Assembly: GCF_023746555.1 (NCBI RefSeq)
Contig: NZ_CP098755.1
Location: 384,501-448,500, forward strand
Source of the DNA: Brevibacillus ruminantium
Lineage (GTDB): Bacteria; Bacillota; Bacilli; Brevibacillales; Brevibacillaceae
Direction: 5' to 3'
DNA: 64,000 nucleotides
Numbering within the stretch: position 1 is the first letter of the stretch; every line of letters begins with the position of its first letter. The notes under the pieces are model-generated. The model searched no databases and had not been told where the DNA came from. It was given only the letters and a program-made list of their open reading frames with translations. This document shows positions 25,793 through 33,470 of the stretch, in pieces. The position numbers and the translations under genes were made by a program.

Positions 25793-27175
25793 TTACAACC
25801 ACGCAGTGGAAAGCTGGCTGGGTGAATCTCTCTTGCCGAGAAGAAAACGAATGCAACGGCCGATCTCCTTCACGCCCTGTTCAATCTGGTGTTCGCTCAC
25901 TTGGGAGATGCTGAGGCGGATCATATCGTCTCGCTGGAATTCGGGCAGGAACATCCGCCGCGCATCATCCACATAGATATTTTTCTGCTGAAGCAGCTCC
26001 GCCAGCCGCCTGGCTTTGACATGCCCGGGGAGAAAGATCGTGGAATAAAAGCCGGAGGCAGGCTGGGTATAGACAACATCGGGCGGCAGATGCTGTTCAC
26101 AGGCTGCGAGAAGCAGTTGCATTTTTTTGTGGTAAAGGACTTTGATCCGTTTGAGATGACCTTGCAGCATTCCGCTTTTGATATAGATTTCCAAGGCCCC
26201 TTGGGAAAGCGCGGAGGTCATGAAATCGGTGCTGAATTTATAGCGCAAAAAGGTGTTTGTCATAATCGTGGGCAGCACGGTCACAGCCACTCGTAAACCG
26301 GGCAGCATGATTTTGGAGAAGCTTTTGAGATAAATGACTCTGCCGTCAGGATCGTAGGAGAACAGGGGGTCACTCTTCGGATTGGGGTCCAGCTCACCTA
26401 AAAAATCATCCTCCACGATGTAGACATCGTATTTTTGCGCCAAGCGCACGATCCTTTTTTTCTCCTCGTTGGTATAGCTGTGGCCCAGCGGATTGTGAAA
26501 CCGCGGCACGGTGTAAAAAAATTTGATCTCTTGATGGCGAAAAAAGAATTCCAGACGGTCGAAATCCAGCCCATCCATGGTCAGGTCGATGCCAAAAGTG
26601 GTGACGTTCTGGAGCTGGGCCGACTCGATCATTCCAAAATAGGTGGGCTGCTCTACGAGAATATTTCGTTTGCCGTTGGGAAAAGGCATAGGGATCAGTA
26701 TATGCAGCGCTTGCTGGACTCCTGAAGTGACAAACACCCTCTCCGGGGGAGAAAATACCTGGAGGTTTTGCAAATACCGGCTGACCTGAAGTCGCAGAGG
26801 CTGTATGCCGGCCAGATCGGTATAGTGAAACAGCTCGTCTTTGTACATGTCAATCGCTTGGTTGATGCAATGCTGAAACTCCAGGTACGGCATGACCTCG
26901 TGATCGGGACCGGCCGATAAAAAATCAATGATGGCGCTGGTGATCCCGTCCGGGTGCGGACGCAGGCGATTGACGACATAATGGCCGCTTCTGGGCACAG
27001 AGTAGATCACATGCTCTTTTTCCAGCTCATGATACGCCTGGATAATGGTATTTTTACTACAAGCATACCGCTCCGACAACTCGCGTACGGAGGGCAGCTT
27101 TTTACCGGGACCAAGCGTTCCGTTCTCCACCTGCTTCTTGATCTCGCTCATAATGATCGCGTACTTTGTTGCCAC
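25793..27175 (-). CDS. MocR-type regulator of the EamA pair 1
   Basis: About 460 residues: GntR winged helix (LPSVRELSERYACSKNTI), linker, then an aminotransferase-like domain with TSGVQQALHIL, FHNPLGHSYT, VEDDFLGEL and the PLP lysine in LKSFSKIMLPGLRV. Start GTG at 27175 is chosen because AGAGGGGG lies about 9 bases upstream and the helix-turn-helix starts at once (ATKYAIIMSEIKKQ). It is divergent from an EamA transporter, with a perfect inverted repeat in between. Closely similar in architecture and motifs to the regulator at 34619-36004. Probably controls the transporter in response to an amino compound. Confidence 0.9.
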   Translation of the reverse strand: MATKYAIIMSEIKKQVENGTLGPGKKLPSVRELSERYACSKNTIIQAYHELEKEHVIYSVPRSGHYVVNRLRPHPDGITSAIIDFLSAGPDHEVMPYLEFQHCINQAIDMYKDELFHYTDLAGIQPLRLQVSRYLQNLQVFSPPERVFVTSGVQQALHILIPMPFPNGKRNILVEQPTYFGMIESAQLQNVTTFGIDLTMDGLDFDRLEFFFRHQEIKFFYTVPRFHNPLGHSYTNEEKKRIVRLAQKYDVYIVEDDFLGELDPNPKSDPLFSYDPDGRVIYLKSFSKIMLPGLRVAVTVLPTIMTNTFLRYKFSTDFMTSALSQGALEIYIKSGMLQGHLKRIKVLYHKKMQLLLAACEQHLPPDVVYTQPASGFYSTIFLPGHVKARRLAELLQQKNIYVDDARRMFLPEFQRDDMIRLSISQVSEHQIEQGVKEIGRCIRFLLGKRDSPSQLSTAWL

Positions 27176-27197
27176 GGCGCACGTCCCCCTCTCCAAG

Positions 27198-27213
27198 TCT
27201 GTACCCGTACAGA
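27198..27213. promoter_or_regulatory. MocR operator, pair 1
   Basis: TCTGTAC-CC-GTACAGA, a perfect 7+7 inverted repeat in the leader of the regulator gene and upstream of the EamA gene. The 20 bases TCTGTACCCGTACAGATGAG match the site at pair 2 in 18 positions. Confidence 0.75.
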
Positions 27214-27255
27214 TGAGGAAAAGCGTTATTTCGTTCACGCCTTTCCCTGTTTACT

Positions 27256-27284
27256 ATTGTAAATATTCGGATCGTTACTTTCAA
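27256..27284 (-). promoter_or_regulatory. Sigma-A promoter of MocR regulator 1
   Basis: On the minus strand TTGAAA (27284-27279), 17 base spacer, TACAAT (27261-27256). Transcription would start near 27249, so the operator lies in the 5' leader. Confidence 0.65.
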
Positions 27285-27335
27285 AGGAATGTCTCCATCA
27301 TTTTTTGGGGTACAAAGAGTCAGGGGTGGATATCG

Positions 27336-28256
27336 ATGAAGGAAGCGGTAGAAGGAAAACGGGAAAGGCTCGGGCTGATGCTCGGATTTATAGGCGTGCT
27401 GTGTTTCAGCCTGACACTTCCCACTACGAGTATTGCGGTTGCTTATTTTGGCCCTACTATGGTCGGGCTGGGCAGGGGGGTAATCGCGTCCGTCCTTGTC
27501 GCCATCGTCCTTTTGATCAGGAGAGAAAAACGGCCTACGGCCAAACAATTTAAGGGGCTTGCCATCGTTGCGCTGGGCGCGGTATTGGGATTTCCTTTGC
27601 TGACCTCCTGGGCGATGCAGAGCTTGCCCGCATCGCATGGAGCGGTGGTACTTGCGCTCTTGCCTTTGGCGACGGCCGGGTTTGCCACTTTGCGGGCAGG
27701 GGAGTTTCCTTCCGTCAGGTTTTGGCTGGCCAGCCTTGCGGGATGTTCCGCGATCCTGGTGTATGCCTTCTACCTTGGATTTGGTCAACTGAAAGGGGCT
27801 GATTTCGCGCTGCTGGCGGCTGTGATTATCGTGGCCTTTAGCTACGCCGAGGGCGGAAGACTGGCCCGAGACTTGGGCGGCTGGCAAGTTATTGCCTGGG
27901 CTTTGGTGATCGCGGCTCCATTTTTTATCATTCCAGTCTTGATGTTCGTCACCGAAGAGATGCTCTACGCGCCTCTGCACGCCTGGATCAGCTTTCTCTA
28001 TCTGGCGGTGGTCAGTCAGTTTCTCGCTTTTGTAGCCTGGTACAATGGGCTTGCCATGGGGGGAATTGCGAGGGTCAGTCAAGTTCAATACCTGCAACCG
28101 TTTCTGATGATCCTGTTTTCCGCATGGCTGCTAGATGAATCGATATCGCTTTTTACACTGGGGACTTCTGTCTTCGTCGTCCTCTCCGTAATCATCGGAA
28201 AGCAAACCTCGGTGCGAGTGGTTCCGACCAAAGAGCCATACACGTCCCAGAAGTAG
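27336..28256 (+). CDS. EamA/DMT-family transporter, pair 1
   Basis: 306 residues with ten hydrophobic helices in two repeats, as in drug/metabolite exporters of the EamA family (FIGVLCFSLTLPTTSIAV; YLQPFLMILFSAWLLDE near the end). Expected to export an amino acid or related metabolite across the membrane. The start ATG at 27336 has AGGGGTGG seven bases upstream. It is divergent from the MocR regulator, which by context is its regulator. Confidence 0.88.
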   Translation: MKEAVEGKRERLGLMLGFIGVLCFSLTLPTTSIAVAYFGPTMVGLGRGVIASVLVAIVLLIRREKRPTAKQFKGLAIVALGAVLGFPLLTSWAMQSLPASHGAVVLALLPLATAGFATLRAGEFPSVRFWLASLAGCSAILVYAFYLGFGQLKGADFALLAAVIIVAFSYAEGGRLARDLGGWQVIAWALVIAAPFFIIPVLMFVTEEMLYAPLHAWISFLYLAVVSQFLAFVAWYNGLAMGGIARVSQVQYLQPFLMILFSAWLLDESISLFTLGTSVFVVLSVIIGKQTSVRVVPTKEPYTSQK

Positions 28257-28338
28257 CCTGATTGCCGATTTACAGAAAAAACAGATCCCAACTGTTTGCG
28301 CCCGCCTTCTTCCATTTTCAAAATTTGGAATTGCTGGT

Positions 28339-28355
28339 ATGATAACAATTATCAT
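28339..28355. promoter_or_regulatory. Fur box upstream of the ABC exporter
   Basis: ATGATAACAATTATCAT is a perfect 7-3-7 palindrome matching the TGATAAT/ATTATCA Fur consensus. It lies 31 bases before the start of the ABC exporter gene and overlaps the candidate -10 TATGAT. Confidence 0.75.
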
Positions 28356-28386
28356 CTAGCTTTGGAGTGGGAAGGAGTGAGCGCAA

Positions 28387-30111
28387 ATGGTTCGTCGTTT
28401 TTTTTCCTATTACAGTCCCTATAAAGGACTTTTTTTATTGGACTTCTCCTGCGCGGTCATCGCGGGCCTCTTGGAGCTTGGCTTTCCCCTGGCAGTAAAC
28501 CAGTTTGTCGACAAGCTGCTGCCGGGCAAGGACTGGTCGCTGATCTTGCTGGCGTGCCTGGGACTTCTGGCCATTTATGCATTGAATACCGTACTTCAGT
28601 ATATCGTCACCTACTGGGGACATATGCTTGGGGTTAACATCGAGACGGATATGCGCAAAAAGCTGTTTGAGCATTTGCAAAAGCTGTCATTCCGTTTTTT
28701 TGACAACAACAAAAAGGGTCATTTGATCGGACGGATTACCAATGACCTAAACGAGATCGGAGAAATTGCCCACCATGGACCGGAAGATCTGTTCATCGCC
28801 GTGATGACGCTGGTCGGTTCCTTTGCCCTGATGGCCTATTTGCATCTGGAGCTGGCGATTTTGACGTTTATCGTCGTTCCGTTTATGGCTTGGCTGGCAC
28901 TCTTTTTCAGTAAAAAAATGACCACGACGTACCGCCGTCTGTTTGGCGATGTGGGCGATTTCAATGCCAGAGTGGAGGACAATGTCAGCGGTATTCGCGT
29001 GGTGCAAGCCTTCGCCAATGAAGAGTACGAAAAAGAGCTGTTCGCGGTGAATAACCAGCGGTTTCGCCAGACCAAGCTGCTGGCCTACAAAATCATGGCC
29101 AAGAGCTTGTCGATCAGCTACATGATGATGCGGCTGATCTCGCTCTTTGTGATGATCTGCGGGACCTGGTTTGTCATCCGCAACGAGCTGACGTACGGCG
29201 AATTTGTCGGCTTTCTGCTGTTAACCAATGTCTTTTTCCGCCCGGTTGAGAAAATCAATGCGGTGATCGAAAGCTATCCAAAAGGGATCGCCGGTTTCAA
29301 ACGCTATCTGGAAATTCTCGACACGGAGCCGGATGTGGCTGATTCTCCCGGTGCCATCGAGGCTACAGGGCTGAGAGGCGATATCCGTTATCAAGGGGTG
29401 ACGTTTGGATATGAGGAGGGAAGGAGCATCCTGCGCAATCTGGACCTCTCGATTCGCGCCGGGGAGACGGTTGCTTTTGTAGGGCCATCGGGTGCGGGAA
29501 AAACGACGATTTGCAGCTTGCTTCCCCGCTTTTATGATGTGAATGAAGGCAGCATCACGATTGACGGGATCGATATTCGGCAGATGACGCTGGCCTCGCT
29601 GCGCAGGCAAATCGGAATCGTCCAGCAGGATGTGTTTTTGTTCTCGGGGACGATTCGGGAAAATATCGCATACGGCAAGCTGGATGCGGACTTGGAAGAG
29701 ATTTGGGAAGCGGCGCGACGGGCACGGCTGGACGATGTGATCCGGAACCTTCCGGAGGGAATGGACACCGTGATCGGAGAGCGTGGCGTAAAGCTTTCCG
29801 GCGGACAGAAACAGCGTCTGGCGATTGCCCGGATGTTTTTGAAAAATCCTCCGATTTTGATTCTGGACGAGGCTACCTCGGCGCTGGATACGGAAACGGA
29901 GCTGGCGATCCAGCAGTCGCTGGCCGAGCTGTCCCAGGGCCGTACGACGCTGGTGGTAGCGCATCGCCTGACCACGATCAAAAATGCCGACCGCATCGTT
30001 GTGGTCAACGAGGACGGTGTGGCCGAGCAAGGAAGGCATCAGGAGCTGATTGCCGCGGGCGGGATTTACCACCGGCTGCATCAGGCGCAGTTTGGCGCGG
30101 TCTATCAATAG
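28387..30111 (+). CDS. ABC exporter, fused permease-ATPase
   Basis: 574 residues: six membrane helices (about 15-285) of the type I exporter fold, then an ATPase with Walker A GPSGAGKTT, Q-loop VQQDVFLFSG, signature LSGGQKQR, Walker B ILILDEATSALD and switch His in VAHRLTT. It works as a homodimer or heterodimer to export lipids, drugs, peptides or siderophores. GAAGGAGTGAG precedes the ATG. The Fur box suggests iron-controlled export, perhaps of a siderophore (inference). The stop codon lies inside a short degenerate repeat array. Confidence 0.92.
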   Translation: MVRRFFSYYSPYKGLFLLDFSCAVIAGLLELGFPLAVNQFVDKLLPGKDWSLILLACLGLLAIYALNTVLQYIVTYWGHMLGVNIETDMRKKLFEHLQKLSFRFFDNNKKGHLIGRITNDLNEIGEIAHHGPEDLFIAVMTLVGSFALMAYLHLELAILTFIVVPFMAWLALFFSKKMTTTYRRLFGDVGDFNARVEDNVSGIRVVQAFANEEYEKELFAVNNQRFRQTKLLAYKIMAKSLSISYMMMRLISLFVMICGTWFVIRNELTYGEFVGFLLLTNVFFRPVEKINAVIESYPKGIAGFKRYLEILDTEPDVADSPGAIEATGLRGDIRYQGVTFGYEEGRSILRNLDLSIRAGETVAFVGPSGAGKTTICSLLPRFYDVNEGSITIDGIDIRQMTLASLRRQIGIVQQDVFLFSGTIRENIAYGKLDADLEEIWEAARRARLDDVIRNLPEGMDTVIGERGVKLSGGQKQRLAIARMFLKNPPILILDEATSALDTETELAIQQSLAELSQGRTTLVVAHRLTTIKNADRIVVVNEDGVAEQGRHQELIAAGGIYHRLHQAQFGAVYQ

Positions 30112-30194
30112 AGGTGTCTGCCAATAGAGGCTGTTCGCCAATAAAAGCTGTTTGCCAATAAAACCTGGTGACGATAAGAGCTGCCAACCAATAA
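30101..30194. repeat. Degenerate tandem repeat of about 16-17 bases
   Basis: Six imperfect units, each with a CCAATA/CAATA core: TCTATCAATAGAGG, TGTCTGCCAATAGAGG, CTGTTCGCCAATAAAAG, CTGTTTGCCAATAAAAC, CTGGTGACGATAAGAG, CTGCCAACCAATAAGC. The first unit contains the ABC exporter stop codon, so the array seems to have grown out of the gene end. Confidence 0.7.
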
Positions 30195-30271
30195 GCGCAA
30201 GCGGGACAGCAGGAAAAAAGCGCCTGGACAAGGAAAAAGTCATACAAACCATAATGACAGGGGGAGGCACA

Positions 30272-31249
30272 ATGAAAGCAATCCTCGTTACGGCTTTTGG
30301 GGGAACAGAAGGGATGATCTATACAGACGTGGAAATGCCCGAGATTCACCCCAAACAAGTGTTGATTCGCGTGGAGAAAACCAGCGTCAATTTTGCCGAC
30401 ATCAAATCGCGTTATGGAAAAAAGGGCGGGGGGGCGCTCCCGTTTATTCCCGGCCTGGATGCCACAGGCGTCATCGTCGAGGTGGGCGCACAAGTCAAGT
30501 CACTGCAAGCAGGCCAGCGGGTCATCGCATTTCCGCACAATGGCTCCTATGCGGAGTACATCGCCGCCGATGAAAATCTGACCTTTGTCCTGCCAGATGA
30601 AATTGACTTTGATACGGCAGCAGCGTGTCCGATTGTTTCCTTTACCTCCTACAAGCTGCTGGCAGACATCGCCGCGCTGGAAAAAGGAGAGACGGTACTG
30701 ATCCATGCGGCTGCGGGCGGGATTGGCACGACTGCCATTCAGTTGGCCAAGCTGCTGGGAGCAGGCAAGGTGATTGGGACAGTCGGCCGCCAAAGCAAGG
30801 CCAAAATCGCGCTGGAGGCTGGCGCCGATCATGTCATCTGCACGGACACGGAAGATTTCGCGCAGAAGGTACAGGAGCTGACCGGGGGAACGGGAGCCGA
30901 TGTGATTCTGGATTCAATCTCCGGGTGGGTGTCGGAAAAGAGCATGGAATGCCTTGCCTCCTATGGCCGCCTGGTTCACTTTGGCAATGCCAGCGGCGAA
31001 GTGGGGAACATCCGGACGATTGATCTGCATGCCAGCTGCCGTTCGGTGCGGGGATTCAGCCTGGGAACGACCCGCAGCAAACGGCCGGAGCTTTTACAGG
31101 ATACGGCGGAGAAAGTCTTGCCGTATTTGGCGGACGGGCGGCTCGCGATTAAAATCGGCCGTCGTTTTCCGCTGGCGGAAGCAGCACAGGCCCATGATTG
31201 GGTAGAGAGCCGGCAGAGTACGGGGAAAGTCCTGCTGGAGGTACGGTAA
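30272..31249 (+). CDS. Zinc-independent quinone oxidoreductase (MDR family)
   Basis: 325 residues of the medium-chain dehydrogenase/reductase family, quinone reductase/crotonyl-CoA reductase-like branch. Marks: TSVNFADIKSRYG, IPGLDATGVI, the NADPH fold at IHAAAGGIGTTAIQLAKLLGA, and GGTGADVILDSISG. The structural zinc cysteines are absent. Probably reduces quinones or enones with NADPH. Start ATG at 30272 behind GGGGGAGG. Neighbouring redox genes suggest a role in electrophile stress. Confidence 0.9.
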   Translation: MKAILVTAFGGTEGMIYTDVEMPEIHPKQVLIRVEKTSVNFADIKSRYGKKGGGALPFIPGLDATGVIVEVGAQVKSLQAGQRVIAFPHNGSYAEYIAADENLTFVLPDEIDFDTAAACPIVSFTSYKLLADIAALEKGETVLIHAAAGGIGTTAIQLAKLLGAGKVIGTVGRQSKAKIALEAGADHVICTDTEDFAQKVQELTGGTGADVILDSISGWVSEKSMECLASYGRLVHFGNASGEVGNIRTIDLHASCRSVRGFSLGTTRSKRPELLQDTAEKVLPYLADGRLAIKIGRRFPLAEAAQAHDWVESRQSTGKVLLEVR

Positions 31250-31252
31250 TCC

Positions 31253-31324
31253 AAAAAACCGATTGTTTGTGAGGACAGTGACTCCCGCAGCGGAAGCACA
31301 GCTCACGAAACAATCGGTTTTTTT
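31253..31324. terminator. Bidirectional terminator
   Basis: AAAAAACCGATTGTTT-GTGAG pairs with CTCAC-GAAACAATCGGTTTTTT; the A and T tracts serve the convergent quinone reductase and hemoglobin genes. Confidence 0.88.
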
Positions 31325-31339
31325 CATTTGCTCATGGGC

Positions 31340-31708
31340 TCACTTGTACAGGATATCGTCTCGCAAGGTGGCGATTTTGCTCAAGGCTTGCTCCACATCC
31401 GCTTGCTCTACCCCAAAATGGGTCAAGGCGTCACGCAGATGCTTCACGATGGCATCGAAGTGGACGGGCTGCAGATTCATGCCCGCATGCACTTTGGCCA
31501 TCGCGCCCCCTGAGTACTGATTCGGGCCCCCGAGAGCATAGCTGATAAATTTCGTCTGGTGCTGGCGCTGTTTTGCCATATCGGTATGGGCGAAAAAATG
31601 GTTGACCGTCTCATCAGCCAAGACCAGGTCGTAAAAGTAGTCGACGACCTTGGCGATGGCTTCCTCGCCCCCGAGCTTTTCATAAAGTCCTGACGCTGAA
31701 GCAGCCAT
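31340..31708 (-). CDS. Truncated hemoglobin (group I-like)
   Basis: 122 residues with the 2-over-2 globin pattern: LYEKLGGEEAIAKVVDYFYDLVLAD (A/B helices with Phe-Tyr at B9-B10), FFAHTDMAKQRQHQTKFISYALGGPNQYSG (CD/E region) and the proximal His in VHAGMNLQPVHFDAIVKHL. Binds oxygen or NO; such proteins are linked to NO detoxification or redox signalling. Start ATG at 31708 with GCGGAGG upstream; an earlier start ten codons ahead is less likely. Confidence 0.92.
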   Translation of the reverse strand: MAASASGLYEKLGGEEAIAKVVDYFYDLVLADETVNHFFAHTDMAKQRQHQTKFISYALGGPNQYSGGAMAKVHAGMNLQPVHFDAIVKHLRDALTHFGVEQADVEQALSKIATLRDDILYK

Positions 31709-31800
31709 ATGAATACCTCCGCAGTTTTCCAAAATCAAAGCGATAAGAGAAGTATCCCCGAAACAGCGAGTGAATATGAAGGCAAGGCAAGCTGCCTACA

Positions 31801-31835
31801 TTGACATATCGGGAATTGGCGATATAATAAGTCCC
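31801..31835 (+). promoter_or_regulatory. Promoter/operator of the ArsR regulator, leaderless layout
   Basis: TTGACA (31801-31806), 16 base spacer, TATAAT (31823-31828). Only seven bases separate the -10 box from the ATG at 31836, so the transcript should begin at the start codon. ATATCG-N8-CGATAT between the boxes looks like the operator. Confidence 0.65.
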
Positions 31836-32138
31836 ATGGATCCCCTTCTTATTTTTAAAGCGTTATCCAATGAAACCCGTTTGCAAATCCTTGAATGGTT
31901 AAAGGACCCGGAGAAACACTTCCCCCCGCAAGAAGGAGGAGATTGTCGAAAGATCGGGGTGTGTGTAAGCCACATCCACGAGAAGGCTGGCTTATCGCAA
32001 TCGACTGTTTCCCAGTACCTGTTAACGCTGCAGCGAGCGGGATTGCTGGAAGTATACCGATATGGCCAATGGACCTATTACAAGCGAAATGAGCAAACCT
32101 TGAAGGAGCTTTCCCGCTTCATCGGGGAAGAGCTGTAG
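31836..32138 (+). CDS. ArsR-family transcriptional regulator
   Basis: 100 residues with a winged helix: FKALSNETRLQILEWL, recognition helix LSQSTVSQYLLTLQRAGL, wing VYRYGQWTYYKRN. An insertion between helices 2 and 3 carries two cysteines (DCRKIGVCVSHI), which could bind a metal or act as a thiol switch. I start at 31836 because the promoter boxes occupy the bases immediately upstream; a 22-codon longer frame from 31770 would place the promoter inside the gene. It lies before two flavin oxidoreductase genes and may regulate them. Confidence 0.82.
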   Translation: MDPLLIFKALSNETRLQILEWLKDPEKHFPPQEGGDCRKIGVCVSHIHEKAGLSQSTVSQYLLTLQRAGLLEVYRYGQWTYYKRNEQTLKELSRFIGEEL

Positions 32139-32260
32139 CTGGCTTGAAAGAGCGGATCACAAGGAATTCGCCGGCCTCCATACAGGCATAGCTATACATG
32201 GAAGTAGGCTGCCGTATTTGCCAGGCAGTGCACCCAGCCATGTATACGTGTTTTATCTAC

Positions 32261-32276
32261 ATCTAGAATTCTAGAT
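32261..32276. promoter_or_regulatory. Perfect palindrome upstream of the flavin oxidoreductase pair
   Basis: ATCTAGAATTCTAGAT is a 16-base perfect palindrome 65 bases before the luciferase-like gene start. It resembles the ATCTCGAATTCGAGAT-type operators of MarR-family quinone sensors (MhqR) in Bacillus, from memory. Confidence 0.5.
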
Positions 32277-32340
32277 ATTCATATATGTGTATGTTGGAGA
32301 TGTGGGGAGACTACCTGTACAAAGAGAAAGGATGAGCACG

Positions 32341-33408
32341 ATGACAGAACAAAACGATACCATTCGTTCCGAACGGGAGCCCAACCAGCAGAAAAAGCTG
32401 AGTGAGATTCCCCTTTCCATTCTGGATTTGGTGCCGGTGCTGGAAGGCGGGACCCCGGCGGATTCATTCCGAAACACGCTGGACCTCGCCCGGCATGCGG
32501 AAAAATGGGGCTACAACCGGTATTGGCTGGCCGAACACCACAATATGCCGGGAATCGCCAGTTCAGCTACTTCGGTCGTGATGGGGTATGTGGCGGCGGG
32601 GACGTCTACGATCCGTGTCGGTTCGGGTGGCATTATGCTGCCCAACCACTCCCCGCTGGTCATTGCCGAGCAGTTTGGCACACTGGAATCCCTTTACCCC
32701 GGGAGGATTGACCTCGGGCTAGGCCGGGCACCGGGTACGGACCAACTGACGGCACGCGCGCTGCGCCGTGAAAACAAAAACGGCGGCGAGGATTTTCCGG
32801 AGCTGTTGACAGAGCTACGCCAATACCTGCAACCGCCTGAGGATGAGCCTGGTCGGCCGCGTGTGCGGGCCACTCCGGGTGAGGGGCTGAATATCCCGAT
32901 CTGGCTGCTCGGCTCCAGTCTGTTCAACGCCCAGCTTGCCGGACTATTGGGACTTCCGTTTGCCTTTGCCGGTCAGTTTTCGCCTGATCATATCGAGTCT
33001 GCGATCCGTTTGTACCGCAGTGTCTTCCGTCCGTCTGAAGTGCTGGAGGAGCCATACGTGATGATCGGGATTAACGTCATCGCAGCCGAGACTGACGAAG
33101 AAGCGAAGCGGCTGTCGACTTCGCAGCAGCAGAGCTTTCTCAGTCTGGTGAGGGGCAAACCGCAAAAATTGCAGCCGCCGGTGGAGTCACTGGAAGGGCT
33201 ATGGGCAGATTATGAGAGGGCCAGTGTCGAAGCACAGCTCCGGGCTACGATTATGGGCGGTCCGGCGACTGTAAAGGAAAAGCTTCAGGCATTTGTCGAT
33301 GCGACCCAGGCTGATGAGCTGATTATCAACGGGGTCGTCTATGACCATCAGGCGCGTCTGCGGTCCTTTGAGGTGATTGCCGAAATAGCCAAATCAGTCA
33401 AAGCCTGA
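32341..33408 (+). CDS. LLM-class flavin-dependent oxidoreductase (luciferase-like)
   Basis: About 355 residues of the bacterial-luciferase superfamily, close in pattern to the YhbW/MsnO8-like group: [69 protein letters not shown]. Uses FMN and a reductase to oxidise an unidentified substrate. The start at 32341 is chosen for its distance from AGAAAGG; ATG at 32332 is an alternative. It probably shares an operon with the Old Yellow Enzyme 62 bases downstream. Confidence 0.9.
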   Translation: MTEQNDTIRSEREPNQQKKLSEIPLSILDLVPVLEGGTPADSFRNTLDLARHAEKWGYNRYWLAEHHNMPGIASSATSVVMGYVAAGTSTIRVGSGGIMLPNHSPLVIAEQFGTLESLYPGRIDLGLGRAPGTDQLTARALRRENKNGGEDFPELLTELRQYLQPPEDEPGRPRVRATPGEGLNIPIWLLGSSLFNAQLAGLLGLPFAFAGQFSPDHIESAIRLYRSVFRPSEVLEEPYVMIGINVIAAETDEEAKRLSTSQQQSFLSLVRGKPQKLQPPVESLEGLWADYERASVEAQLRATIMGGPATVKEKLQAFVDATQADELIINGVVYDHQARLRSFEVIAEIAKSVKA

Positions 33409-33470
33409 GCAAAGGGACAAACCGGGAACCATGCGAAAAAAGAGAGAAGATAGAGGAGTGTGCACTGGAG

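Noticed and set aside
27102-28097. Minus-strand 331-codon open frame
   Set aside because: Antisense to the EamA transporter; composition is very rich in Gln, Arg and His as expected for shadow frames.
30101-30194. Possible CRISPR or integron repeats
   Set aside because: Units are 16-17 bases, degenerate and have no spacers or associated genes.
29221-30270. Minus-strand 349-codon open frame
   Set aside because: Antisense to the ABC exporter ATPase domain, with no domain of its own.
31770-31835. Longer N-terminus for the ArsR regulator
   Set aside because: It would contain a consensus promoter and palindrome, and the ArsR fold starts right after ATG 31836.
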